Assembly (NCBI GenBank): GCA_017940465.1
Contig: JAGAYN010000003.1
Coordinates: forward strand, 1 to 32,366
Length of the DNA stretch: 32,366 nt
Direction of reading: 5' to 3'
From: Bacteroidales bacterium
GTDB taxonomy: Bacteria > Bacteroidota > Bacteroidia > Bacteroidales > P3
The notes under the pieces were generated by a model, which saw only the letters and a list, made by a program, of their open reading frames with translations, ran no database searches and was not told the origin of the DNA. A program made the position numbers and the translations under genes. This document shows positions 24,801-32,313 of the stretch, one piece after another; the first letter of the stretch is position 1; the number at the start of each line of letters is the position of its first letter.

Positions 24801-26797
24801 GGTGCATTGTCCGTGTGGATGGCAAGCCTCTCGACTCGGTGATGGTCGATGGCCAGATGAAGTACATCGACACCATTTATTCCGATTTCGCCATCTCCCG
24901 TTACAACGAGCAGTTGTTCTTTGGTCTGGGCATCGCGGTTTCGTTGTCCAATACGGTCCAGGTTGCGACGGACATTGCATATTCTTCCAACAGTTACTTT
25001 GGCGTGGAGGGTGGCATTGTGAACAATGGATCGCTCCTCAGTTCGGAAATGTTCTTCGAATCTCCGGATAAACCGTGGCTCTCCGGTGTGCCTGACAACG
25101 ATTCTTACTTCATGTACAACTGGATCCGTTCCGGTGCACAGTATTCGCAGGGTAGCTACCATTCGTATGAAAACTCCGATGCCGGATATTTAATCAGCGA
25201 ACCGTATCTGGATGAGGACTTCTTCCGCACCGGAGTGGTGGGTTCTGGCATGGATGCCCGCAATACTGACATAGCACTTGACAAGGACCAGGTGTTTGAG
25301 GGTGTCGTGGGTGGCCTGTGGGCACCCTATGCACTCACCTCCAACCTGCCGTTCCACCCGGGCTTCAATATGTCGTACTATGTGGCGGATGAACACACCT
25401 TTGACAGCATCCGTGCCGTGAAACCGCATTCTCCCACGAGAAACGAGATTGTCCGTCACACGACTGTCAATATGTACAACAGATCTCTCAATTATAGCGA
25501 CATGTCGAGTCTGCCCAGCGTGCACATTGTCTTCACGAGCGACCAGACCAAGTGGACGCGTTGTCCTGTCATCGAGATGTGCGACGACTATCTCCAGGCA
25601 GAGGGTGAGGCCCGTCGTTTCAGTGCGCGCAACCATGCTTCGGTCAATAAGGACGGCAAGACCTGCGAGGATCTGGGCATCGCTCCCGATGTCGATGACC
25701 CGAGCAACCCGGCCTACATCGCAGAGACGGGCATGGGCTGGTTCCCCGGCTACGCCATCAACACGGTGACCGGCGAGCGTCTGAACATCATGTTCGGCGA
25801 GGATTCGCGCTTCGTGCAGCACAACGGACGCGACATGATGTGGAACCCCGTGTCGACCATGATGGAAGGCACTGAGAACTACGTGATGGGCGGCCGCCAC
25901 TTTGTCTACATCATGAATGCCACCATGCAGCCCTTCTACCCGATGATCGAGAACGGTGCCGCCCGCATTGAATACTATGCTACCCCGTCCTACGATGCCG
26001 GCCGCTGGGCCCGCCAGATGTTGAGTTCGGTCGACCGACTGATGACTGCGCGTAGGTACTCTGGCGGTGTCGACTTCCTGAACAATGGTATTTCCCATAA
26101 GATCAACGACAACTACTTCCCTGTGCGCGACTCGCTTGCGCTGCTCTATGCTTCGGTGGCGTGGGTGAACATGCCGCTGGTGCAGCCCCGTTATCAGTTT
26201 GACAATCCGAAGGACATCCCGTGTGACGCCGAGATCAATATCGATGTCCGTGCGCCTTACGGAGTCTACATGTCTACGAACCAGACCACTTCTGGCAGCG
26301 CCGGTGTGGAGGTGCGGAACCGCGAGATGCCGGCGTACCAGTTTGTCTTCACCGATGCCGATGCCGTGCTCGAGAACCGTGCCTTCGCTGCCAGTGCCAG
26401 CCAGGACTATAAGGATTCGCTGCTCAACTTGATTAACGTGGTCCCCAACCCCTACTACAGCTACTCCGGTTACGAGACCTCCAACCAGCTCGACACCCGT
26501 GTGCGCATCGTGAACCTGCCTACCGGTTATGAGAACGGTGTGCAGCAGGGTTGCACCATCCACATCTACACGGTGGACGGCACGCTGGTGCGCACCCTGG
26601 GCCCCACGGCCATCACGCGTGATGACAAAATAGGAGCCGAGGCCACCACGGTGGATTGGGACCTCCACAACCAGACCGGTATCCCGATAGCGGGCGGTAT
26701 GTACCTGATACATGTCTCCGTGCCCGGCATCGGCGAGCGTGTCATCAAGTGGTTCGGCACGATGCGTCCGGTGGACCTCAACTCGTTCAGTTTCTAA
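21899..26797 (+). CDS. Giant secreted surface protein, type IX-secretion-substrate-like
   Basis: The 1632 residues include a signal peptide ~1-24 (ending APVSA). The N-terminal region has the conserved Bacteroidota block with NINNVRAQINGYGNMWYD, ALWIGGTD, FWPGPL, an Asp-rich DADGDGVYNPAKGDYP (possible calcium site), WWVFNDMGNTHTESGG and SQWVDPDLGNANDDYVGCD. I recognise this block from proteins annotated as carrying T9SS C-terminal target domains; its role is unknown. The C-terminus (~1510-1632) has VVPNPYYSYSGYE, IHIYTVDGTLVRTLG, GIPIAGGMYLIHV and VIKWFG: a FlgD-Ig/sorting-domain-like fold with a short tail rather than a textbook CTD. It lies 25 bases after the receptor and 32 before the PorV-like gene. 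A surface filament, sheath or adhesin role is plausible. Confidence 0.85.
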   Translation: MKSIYSKLVLASLLLLIGAAPVSARECVGRKSNAKSAAARSKAAACKRAQSTAELNINNVRAQINGYGNMWYDGSVAQYHLPKNGTSCPLYCAALWIGGTDVNDQLRLSALRFGQEGDDFWPGPLKVNGTATIDLPVCNAYDKHWIITKAEVQTFKSHFQYDTNHMVLQLSDPSDDITDVIRNWPAKGEGDDLTNYLAPFYDADGDGVYNPAKGDYPYYDFDNELCPRFIKQTKPHLATVKIPSMEEEYDKTIQGSILSDQVLKGDQTIWWVFNDMGNTHTESGGQPIGLEIRAQAFAFSTNDAINNMTFYSYEIINRSTYELRETYFSQWVDPDLGNANDDYVGCDVRRGLGYCYNGKATDSPGSTSYSGIPPAVGIDFFQGPYMDPDGKDNPKIDIAKILRSNNQPMLRKLKDYELKDANGNFTGYDTIQISYDADEFSWEYWYFVPGDEFGNCAINGVNFGNGIRDDERFGMRRFVYYNNQSNANNGEPSKASDYYYLLRGYWKNGKRMTYGGDGYSQNTSSIPCDFMFPGNSDPWNWGTDGVDPGMYDSKGWVETVAPADRRFMQSAGPFTLKPGALNYITVGIPFAQATSGDNWTSVEELRKIDDICQKLFENCFKVIDGPDAPTMTAQELSNEVILYLKYENTQSNNYRERYRELDPSIPTYYLDTNGNAVSYPKEALYYKFEGYQIYQLKDANTSVADINDPTKAVLVAQCDLENYYDTLNPDGSVNANPLLGIGRLINYDINTATGIINGSIMVEGANTGVKHAFRITEDKFATGSNTRLVNNKEYYFVAIAYAHNRYKEYSQTDPAYYDGQRKPYLAGRKSESGGSIVPITVIPHSPAMEDGGKLAQAEFGMSPNVIRLGGYGNGGFRLRMDQSSIDELMGARNQEGKGPGTMEGSLATNGTGQFSMTDPCIIPNPVYKENYGPIDVRVIDPLKVREGRFNLLFINDDSSVEVNEDTRWCIVRVDGKPLDSVMVDGQMKYIDTIYSDFAISRYNEQLFFGLGIAVSLSNTVQVATDIAYSSNSYFGVEGGIVNNGSLLSSEMFFESPDKPWLSGVPDNDSYFMYNWIRSGAQYSQGSYHSYENSDAGYLISEPYLDEDFFRTGVVGSGMDARNTDIALDKDQVFEGVVGGLWAPYALTSNLPFHPGFNMSYYVADEHTFDSIRAVKPHSPTRNEIVRHTTVNMYNRSLNYSDMSSLPSVHIVFTSDQTKWTRCPVIEMCDDYLQAEGEARRFSARNHASVNKDGKTCEDLGIAPDVDDPSNPAYIAETGMGWFPGYAINTVTGERLNIMFGEDSRFVQHNGRDMMWNPVSTMMEGTENYVMGGRHFVYIMNATMQPFYPMIENGAARIEYYATPSYDAGRWARQMLSSVDRLMTARRYSGGVDFLNNGISHKINDNYFPVRDSLALLYASVAWVNMPLVQPRYQFDNPKDIPCDAEINIDVRAPYGVYMSTNQTTSGSAGVEVRNREMPAYQFVFTDADAVLENRAFAASASQDYKDSLLNLINVVPNPYYSYSGYETSNQLDTRVRIVNLPTGYENGVQQGCTIHIYTVDGTLVRTLGPTAITRDDKIGAEATTVDWDLHNQTGIPIAGGMYLIHVSVPGIGERVIKWFGTMRPVDLNSFSF

Positions 26798-26829
26798 CAA
26801 AGTAAGAACAATCTAAAAGATACAGAGAT

Positions 26830-27906
26830 ATGAAGAAGATAATTAGGATATTTGCTGTAGTTCTGGTTCTCACGGCGTTTGCGGTGCCGACGGTCCAGGC
26901 AGGCAACGACGAGCGCCGTGGAACGGCGGGAGCCTCGGAGTTGCTGGTGAATCCGTGGGCACGCAGCACGGGTTGGGGCGGTGTGAATATCGCCAATGTC
27001 CGCGGCCTGGAGTCGATGTTCAACAATGTGGCCGGCCTGGCCTTCGTCGACGGTGTCGAGGTGGGCTATTCCAATACCCTTCTTTACGGCGGACGCAGTG
27101 GCCTCAGCAGCGGAGCCGTCATCAACACCTTCGGCCTGGCCTTGCGGGTGTTCGATGCAGGTGTGCTGGGTGCCTATGTCATGACGATGGGGTTCGGCGA
27201 CATCGATGTCACCACCTACCTCAATCCCGAAGGCAACGGCTCGGCGGGTACCTTCTCTCCCAGCTATATGAATATCAATGTAGGCTATGCCCACAGCTTC
27301 ACCAACACGATTCATGGCGGTGTGGTCTTCAAACTGGTCACTGAGAGCACTGCCGATATCTCGGGTTCCGGTTTCTCCATTGATGCGGGTATCCAGTATG
27401 TGACGGGCGAGGACGACCAGCTGAAGTTCGGTATCTCGCTCAAGAACTGGGGTCCCTCGATGAAGTTCGGCGGTCCTGGCCATTCGCTGCAGATGATCGG
27501 CGTGGGCGGCAATAACTTCACTGTCGAGACCCGCGCTGCCGAGATGGAGCTGCCTACGTGCCTCAACATCGGTCTGGCCTACGACTTCCTGTTCGAGAAG
27601 TGGGACCAGCGCCTCACCGTGGCCGGCTCGTTCACTTCCAATGCCTTCCTGCGCGACAACTACACGCTGGGTTTGGAGTACAGCCTGCTCAAGATGTTCC
27701 AGGTGCGCTGTGGCTATATCTTCCAGCCCGGCCTGTGGAGCGGCGATGCCGCCACCGCCAACAACGGCTTCTCGGCCGGTGCGTCGGTGGACATCCCCCT
27801 CTCCAAGAAGGAGGGCAGCAAGTCTGGCATCACAATCGACTATTCCTACCGCACGGCCGACCCGCTTCGCGGCACACACGCCATAGGAGCCAGCCTCAGA
27901 TTCTAA
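26830..27906 (+). CDS. PorV/PorQ-like outer-membrane beta-barrel protein
   Basis: The 358 residues include a signal peptide ~1-24 (ending TVQA). The mature N-terminus AGASELLVNPWARSTGWGG, then VANVRG-like and NNVAGLAF, is the signature of the PorV/PorQ/UPF0164 family. Alternating strands follow to a C-terminal GASLRF with terminal Phe. In type IX secretion, PorV is the shuttle that takes substrates from the SprA channel, so a PorV-like protein directly after a substrate-like giant protein suggests a dedicated carrier. This link is inference: the protein could also be a PorQ-like structural relative. It is the last gene before a strong terminator. Confidence 0.82.
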   Translation: MKKIIRIFAVVLVLTAFAVPTVQAGNDERRGTAGASELLVNPWARSTGWGGVNIANVRGLESMFNNVAGLAFVDGVEVGYSNTLLYGGRSGLSSGAVINTFGLALRVFDAGVLGAYVMTMGFGDIDVTTYLNPEGNGSAGTFSPSYMNINVGYAHSFTNTIHGGVVFKLVTESTADISGSGFSIDAGIQYVTGEDDQLKFGISLKNWGPSMKFGGPGHSLQMIGVGGNNFTVETRAAEMELPTCLNIGLAYDFLFEKWDQRLTVAGSFTSNAFLRDNYTLGLEYSLLKMFQVRCGYIFQPGLWSGDAATANNGFSAGASVDIPLSKKEGSKSGITIDYSYRTADPLRGTHAIGASLRF

Positions 27907-27929
27907 AACGAAACGACATAGTCCAATTT

Positions 27930-27963
27930 GGGAAAGGCTTGTCTCAAGCCTTTCCCACTTTTT
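27930..27963 (+). terminator. Strong terminator ending the receptor/giant protein/PorV-like operon
   Basis: A perfect 11-bp stem GGGAAAGGCTT (27930-27940) / AAGCCTTTCCC (27946-27956), five-base loop GTCTC and a T5 run (27959-27963), 24 bases after the PorV-like stop. Confidence 0.9.
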
Positions 27964-27987
27964 AAAACCCGATAAAATACCAAAGAA

Positions 27988-28461
27988 ATGGCAGAAATAA
28001 AATACTACAGTGAAGAAGGCTTGCAGAAGTTGAAGGACGAGCTCCACCAGCTGATAGCCGTGGAGCGTCCCGCCGCGTCGGCAGCCATCGCCGAGGCGCG
28101 CGACAAGGGCGACCTCTCGGAGAACGCCGAGTACGACGCCGCCAAGGAGGCCCAGGGGCACCTCGAGGCCCGCATCTCCAAGCTGCAGGACCTCGTGGCC
28201 AACGCCCGCCTGCTCGACGAGAGCAAGATCGACACCTCCAAGGTGCTGCTCCTCTCCATCATCACCATCCGCAACACCAAGACCAACCAGACCCAGGTCT
28301 ACACCATCGTCCCCGAAAGCGAGGCCAACCTCAAGCAGGGCAAAATCTCTGTCACTTCGCCGTTCGCCTCGGCCTTCCTGGGCCACAAGGTGGGCGACGT
28401 GGTCGACGTGGTGGTCCCGGCGGGCAAGATGACATTTGAACTCACCAAAATCGAGCGTTGA
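27988..28461 (+). CDS. greA: Transcription elongation factor GreA
   Basis: GreA enters the RNA polymerase secondary channel and triggers cleavage of backtracked RNA. The 157 residues match the family: N-terminal coiled coil (1-~75) with the acidic tip in GDLSENAEYDAAKEAQ (D42/E45), then an FKBP-like C-terminal domain ending SPFASAFLGHKVGDVVDVVV. The start ATG 27988 lies 25 bases after the previous terminator; no TAnnTTTG box is evident, so its promoter is unclear and some read-through may supply it. The HIT gene begins one base after its stop, indicating an operon. Confidence 0.96.
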   Translation: MAEIKYYSEEGLQKLKDELHQLIAVERPAASAAIAEARDKGDLSENAEYDAAKEAQGHLEARISKLQDLVANARLLDESKIDTSKVLLLSIITIRNTKTNQTQVYTIVPESEANLKQGKISVTSPFASAFLGHKVGDVVDVVVPAGKMTFELTKIER

Positions 28462-28462
28462 T

Positions 28463-28873
28463 ATGGCCAGTATTTTCACCAGGATTGTCAACGGCGAGAT
28501 ACCCTGCTACAAGGTGGCCGAGACCGACCGCTGCCTCGCCTTCCTCGACATCAACCCCATCGCCCGCGGACATGTCCTCTGCATCCCCAAGCAGGAGGTA
28601 GACAATATCTTCGACATCGAGGACGGGCTCTTCTGCGAATTGCACCTCTTCGCCAAGCGTGTGGCCATGGCCCTGAGGCATGTATGCCCCTGCATCAAGG
28701 TGGGCCAGGCCGTGATAGGCATCGACGTGCCCCATGCCCACATCCACCTCGTGCCCATCAACAAGCCGGCCGACATGGACTTCACCACGCATGTGGCCAT
28801 GACGCCCGACGAGCTGGCCGACCTGGCGCAAGCCATCTCCGACACCCTGGCGAAGATGCCCGCCAAATGTTAA
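28463..28873 (+). CDS. HIT family (HINT-like) nucleotide hydrolase
   Basis: The 136 residues form a histidine-triad protein: HAHIHL at 91-96 (H91, H93, H95) is the catalytic HxHxH, preceded by IGIDVP. The N-terminal SIFTRIVNGEIPCYKV and FLDINPIARGHVLCIPK are typical HINT-branch motifs. Such enzymes hydrolyse purine nucleoside phosphoramidates and related AMP conjugates; the physiological substrate is unknown. I start at ATG 28463, one base after the greA stop; the frame extends to ATG 28436 within greA, but MASIFTRIV matches the family N-terminus. No hairpin-T terminator is obvious after it. Confidence 0.93.
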   Translation: MASIFTRIVNGEIPCYKVAETDRCLAFLDINPIARGHVLCIPKQEVDNIFDIEDGLFCELHLFAKRVAMALRHVCPCIKVGQAVIGIDVPHAHIHLVPINKPADMDFTTHVAMTPDELADLAQAISDTLAKMPAKC

Positions 28874-28934
28874 AACCTTCGCCAACGAGGCTCGTTTAAC
28901 ATCTATTAACATTTGCCGTTTTTACATCCAGGAA

Positions 28935-28978
28935 GACACCTACCAGATACCTACCAAATACCTAGAGGATACCTAGGG
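28935..28978 (+). repeat. Interspersed 4 x 11-bp repeat element, copy C
   Basis: Units GACACCTACCA, GATACCTACCA, AATACCTAGAG and GATACCTAGGG start at 28935, 28946, 28957 and 28968. The orientation, unit length and unit count match copies A and B, without their left flank. It lies 61 bases after the HIT gene. The remainder of the 28874-29149 gap is AT-rich except for the hairpin pair at 29050-29104. Confidence 0.75.
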
Positions 28979-29049
28979 GGTGGCTTAAGGTGCTGAAAGA
29001 GTTGTTTTTAGATGTATTATGTTGAGTGTTAATGCGTTGCGGAGGCGGT

Positions 29050-29104
29050 TTTTGGGAGTGTCGCCCAAAAGGGAGCGGATAAGCCCTGTTTCTAGACAGG
29101 CTCC
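29050..29104 (+). other. Unexplained pair of hairpins upstream of rpsO
   Basis: TTTTGGG (29050-29056) pairs with CCCAAAA (29064-29070). GGAGC (29072-29076) pairs with GCTCC (29100-29104), enclosing CCTGT/ACAGG (29085-29089/29096-29100; one base shared). The stretch is GC-rich within an AT-rich gap and ends 45 bases before the rpsO promoter, so it is not part of the rpsO leader. It may be a 3' UTR structure, a small RNA or a relic. Unidentified. Confidence 0.35.
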
Positions 29105-29149
29105 AACTTTCCTAATAAAAGTTAAAAACATAAAAATCTGCAAAAATAT

Positions 29150-29180
29150 TTTGCCAGTTTGAAAAATGGTCGTATCTTTG
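29150..29180 (+). promoter_or_regulatory. Promoter of rpsO
   Basis: TTTG (29150-29153), 19 bases, then TATCTTTG (29173-29180, followed by CA). This is the best match in the window to the Bacteroidota consensus TTTG-N19-21-TAnnTTTG. The leader to ATG 29230 is about 43 bases. Confidence 0.85.
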
Positions 29181-29229
29181 CAGTCGAAATCAAACGAGAA
29201 ACAACAGAATAAAACAAACGTAACAGACT

Positions 29230-29499
29230 ATGTATCTGACAAAAGAGAAGAAGGAAGAGATATTTGCACAATACGGAAAGTCGGCCAACGACACCGGCAG
29301 TGCCGAGGGACAGATAGCCTTGTTCACCTATCGCATCCAGCACCTCACCGAGCTGATGAAGCGGAACAAGAAAGACCAGGTCTCGGAACGCGCGCTGGTA
29401 GGGCTGGTCGGCAAGCGCCGCCGGATGCTCGACTACCTGAAGAAAGAGGATATCGAACGCTACCGCGCCATCATCAAGAAGCTTAATCTTAGAAAATAG
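29230..29499 (+). CDS. rpsO: 30S ribosomal protein S15
   Basis: S15 is a primary 16S rRNA-binding protein that organises the 30S platform. The 89 residues are the usual length. FAQYGKSANDTGSAEGQIAL, LTYRIQHLTE-like FTYRIQHLTELMK and GLVGKRRRMLDYLKK are the hallmark S15 segments. It has its own strong promoter and is separated from pnp by a hairpin terminator; the rpsO-pnp order is conserved across many bacteria. Whether the short leader carries an S15 autoregulatory fold is not evident by eye. Confidence 0.97.
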   Translation: MYLTKEKKEEIFAQYGKSANDTGSAEGQIALFTYRIQHLTELMKRNKKDQVSERALVGLVGKRRRMLDYLKKEDIERYRAIIKKLNLRK

Positions 29500-29525
29500 T
29501 TTTTCATATTTATTTGGTTATGGTT

Positions 29526-29559
29526 GGGGTTACCCGAGTTCTTCGGGTAGCCCTTTTTT
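29526..29559 (+). terminator. Terminator between rpsO and pnp
   Basis: GGGTTACCCGA (29527-29537) pairs with TCGGGTAGCCC (29543-29553) through one G-T pair. The loop is GTTCT, followed by T6 (29554-29559). It lies 27 bases after the rpsO stop. Partial read-through into pnp is likely. Confidence 0.88.
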
Positions 29560-29580
29560 AAAAGACATCATTCTTGGGAG

Positions 29581-29595
29581 TGCAAACGGTTTGCA
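29581..29595. promoter_or_regulatory. 15-base palindrome in the pnp leader
   Basis: TGCAAAC-G-GTTTGCA is a perfect inverted repeat with a one-base centre. Its right half ends in TTTGCA, like the local -7 boxes, but with AC instead of TA four bases before TTTG. It could be a protein-binding operator over a weak pnp promoter. It lies 37 bases before the pnp ATG. Confidence 0.4.
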
Positions 29596-29632
29596 TCTCC
29601 TGCGGTAAATAAAAGAAAACAATAAAAATCAA

Positions 29633-31876
29633 ATGAACGAACACGTTATCACCAAGCGATTCGACCTCGGCGACGGCCGCATGGTCACTATCGAAACCGG
29701 CAAGCTTGCCAAGCAGGCCGACGGCTCTGCCGTCGTCCGCATGAACGACACCATGCTCCTCGCCACCGTCTGCGCCAAGAAAGAGGTGGGCGAGAACGTC
29801 GATTTCATGCCCCTCACCGTCGACTACCAGGAGAAATATGCCTCCATGGGCCGCTTTCCCGGCGGTTTCTTCAAGCGCGAGGCCCGTCCGTCCGAGCATG
29901 AGATACTCATCGCCCGCCTTGTGGACCGCGCCCTGCGCCCCCTCTTCCCCGACAATTTCCACGCCGAGGTGCAGGTGATGATCTACCTCATCTCCGGCGA
30001 CCACGACACCATGCCCGACCAGCTGGCCGCCCTGGCCGCTGCCTCGGCTCTGGCTGTCAGCGATATCCCCTTCAACGGCCCCGTCTCCGAGGTACGCGTG
30101 AGCCACCTCGACGGCCGCTATGTCATCAACACGCCCATGCAGGATATCGAGCGTGCCGACCTCGACCTCATTGTCGCCGCCACCGAGGACAACATCATGA
30201 TGGTGGAGGGCGAGATGAAGGAAGTCTCCGAGGACATTATGCTCGGCGCCCTCAAGGCCGCCCACGAGGCTATCAAGATCCAGTGCCGTGTGCTGAACGA
30301 GCTCACCGCCGACGCCGGCAAGACCGAGAAGCGCGAGTACTGCCACGAGGTGAACGACGAGGAGTTGCGCCAGCGTGTCCGCGAGGCTGTCTACCAGAAG
30401 TGCTACGACTTCTCCAAGCAGGGCATCGCCAACAAGCACCAGCGCGAAGAGGGCTTCGCCGCCATCAAGCAGGAATTCATCGACGCCAACTATACCGAGG
30501 AGACCCTCACCGACGAGGTGAAGTTCATGATCGACCGCTACTACCACGATGTGGAGCGCGAGGCCATGCGCGACATGGTGCTCAACGAGCGCACGCGCCT
30601 CGACGGTCGCCAGCTGGACGAGATACGCCCCATCTGGTGCGAGAACGACTATCTGCCTTCCGTCCACGGCAGCGCCATCTTCACGCGCGGCGAGACTCAG
30701 TCGCTTTCCACCTGCACGCTGGGTACCAAGCTGGACCAGCAGAAGATCGACGGCGCCGTCATCGAGGGCATGCGTCGCTTCCTGCTGCACTATAACTTCC
30801 CCGGATTCTCCACCGGCGAGGTGAAGCGCGCAGGCAGCACCAGCCGCCGCGAGGTGGGCCACGGTCATCTGGCCTGGCGCGCCCTCAAGGAGGTGCTTCC
30901 CTCGGAGGCCGACTGCCCCTACACCATCCGTATCGTCAGCGATATCCTGGAGTCCAACGGTTCGTCCTCTATGGCCACCGTCTGTGCCGGATGCATGGCA
31001 CTGATGGATGCGGGTGTGAAGATCCGCAAGCCGGTAGCCGGCATTGCCATGGGCCTCATCTCGAAGGGCGACAAGTGGGCCGTGCTGAGCGACATCCTCG
31101 GTGACGAGGACCACCTGGGCGACATGGACTTCAAGGTCTGCGGCACCGCCGACGGCATCACTGCCTGCCAGATGGATATCAAGGTGGACGGCCTCAGCTA
31201 CGACGTGCTGGCCAAGGCCCTCGAGCAGGCCCGCCAGGGACGTATGCACATCCTGGGCAAGATTACCGAGACCATACCCCAGCCCCGCGAGGATTACAAA
31301 CCCTTCGTGCCGCGCATCGAGCAGATACAGATACCCAAGGACTTCATCGGTGCCGTCATTGGCAAGGGCGGCGAGGTCATCCAGAAGATCCAGTCCGAGA
31401 CCAACACCATCATCAACATCGAGGAGGTGGGCGAGTTCGGTATCGTTGACGTGGCCTCTCAGAACAAGGAAGACATCGAGGCCGCCATCAAGTGGATCAA
31501 GGAGATCTGCACGGTGCCCGAGGTGGGTGATATCTACGACGCCCGTGTGGTCTCCATCGTCGAGTTCGGCGCGTTCATGGAGTTCCTGCCCGGCAAAGAG
31601 GGCTTGATGCACATCAGCGAGTACGAGTGGGGCCACCCCGCCACGCTCGAAGGTGTCATCCACGAGGGCGACGAGTTCCAGGTGAAAGTCATCGCTTTCG
31701 ACGAGAAGAATGGCAAGATCAAGCTCAGCCGCAGGGCGCTCCTGCCCAAGCCCGAGGGCTATGTGGAGGAGAAGCCTGCCCGCAGTGGCAACGGCGGTGG
31801 CCGTGGTGGCGACCGTGGAGGCCGCAGGGACGGCGAGCGTCGCGGCTCCGGCGGTGGCGGCAGCCGCCGCAGATAG
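29633..31876 (+). CDS. pnp: Polyribonucleotide nucleotidyltransferase (PNPase)
   Basis: PNPase is a phosphate-dependent 3'-5' exoribonuclease of RNA turnover, forming trimers in the cytoplasm. The 747 residues contain two RNase PH-like domains (~1-220 and ~320-550) joined by a helical region. In the second, [17 protein letters not shown] carries the catalytic-side Arg-rich loop, and a run of Asp residues ([15 protein letters not shown]) binds the metal. A KH domain begins ~568 ([17 protein letters not shown]), then an S1 domain at ~632 ([20 protein letters not shown]). The last ~32 residues are a Gly/Arg-rich RGG-type tail. It follows rpsO across a terminator and a 15-base palindrome. A hairpin terminator follows it. 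Confidence 0.97.
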   Translation: MNEHVITKRFDLGDGRMVTIETGKLAKQADGSAVVRMNDTMLLATVCAKKEVGENVDFMPLTVDYQEKYASMGRFPGGFFKREARPSEHEILIARLVDRALRPLFPDNFHAEVQVMIYLISGDHDTMPDQLAALAAASALAVSDIPFNGPVSEVRVSHLDGRYVINTPMQDIERADLDLIVAATEDNIMMVEGEMKEVSEDIMLGALKAAHEAIKIQCRVLNELTADAGKTEKREYCHEVNDEELRQRVREAVYQKCYDFSKQGIANKHQREEGFAAIKQEFIDANYTEETLTDEVKFMIDRYYHDVEREAMRDMVLNERTRLDGRQLDEIRPIWCENDYLPSVHGSAIFTRGETQSLSTCTLGTKLDQQKIDGAVIEGMRRFLLHYNFPGFSTGEVKRAGSTSRREVGHGHLAWRALKEVLPSEADCPYTIRIVSDILESNGSSSMATVCAGCMALMDAGVKIRKPVAGIAMGLISKGDKWAVLSDILGDEDHLGDMDFKVCGTADGITACQMDIKVDGLSYDVLAKALEQARQGRMHILGKITETIPQPREDYKPFVPRIEQIQIPKDFIGAVIGKGGEVIQKIQSETNTIINIEEVGEFGIVDVASQNKEDIEAAIKWIKEICTVPEVGDIYDARVVSIVEFGAFMEFLPGKEGLMHISEYEWGHPATLEGVIHEGDEFQVKVIAFDEKNGKIKLSRRALLPKPEGYVEEKPARSGNGGGRGGDRGGRRDGERRGSGGGGSRRR

Positions 31877-31926
31877 TCTGGCACCAAGTGTCTGAATTGA
31901 TCATTCAGTGAGGCTGAATGGCTGTG

Positions 31927-31961
31927 CGCAGGTGTGAATGTATTCACACCTGCGTTTTTTT
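31927..31961 (+). terminator. Strong terminator after pnp
   Basis: A perfect 13-bp inverted repeat CGCAGGTGTGAAT (31927-31939) / ATTCACACCTGCG (31942-31954) is followed by T7 (31955-31961). A smaller ATTCAG/CTGAAT hairpin (31903-31919) precedes it. Confidence 0.92.
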
Positions 31962-32313
31962 GCCCTGCAGTGTTCCACGTGTGCATCGACATGCCGGCCT
32001 CATCCCGACTGCTTGCCTGCCATGGGCCTGGAGGGGTAGGAGAGGGGAAGAAGAGGGTGCTTGTTCGGTGTTGGTTTTCAGCCTGTTGCGAAGGGGCGGT
32101 TTCCGGCTTTCCAGGCTGTTCCTTTGGGATTTTTGTGCGGTTTTTCTGCAGGTATTGTAATGCGTTGTGGTTTAGTGTTTTGTCACCATTTGTGGCTATT
32201 TTTGCGGGGGTGGCGGCTCTGTGTGGGAAAAAGTTCGTACTTTTCCTCTTTAAATATGGCCTCGAAAACCGTGCGAAAAAGGGCAAATGGGTAAAGATGG
32301 GCAATGCGGCGGC
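31962..32313. other. Intergenic stretch without a convincing gene
   Basis: I see no gene with family features on either strand. The only regulatory hint is TATTTTTG at 32197-32204 (TAnnTTTG, plus strand) with a poor -33; it could drive a gene starting at the window's right edge. Open frames here lack conserved motifs and partly read through the pnp terminator. Confidence 0.5.

Noticed and set aside
22796-25162. Minus-strand open frame of 788 codons opposite the giant protein gene
   Set aside because: Ile/Val/Arg-rich shadow translation without any family feature.
25100-26797. Canonical T9SS type A sorting domain at the giant protein's C-terminus
   Set aside because: The end has an IYTVDGTLVRTL/GGMYLIHV/VIKWFG pattern like FlgD-Ig or sorting domains but continues with a short tail, so I call it only sorting-domain-like.
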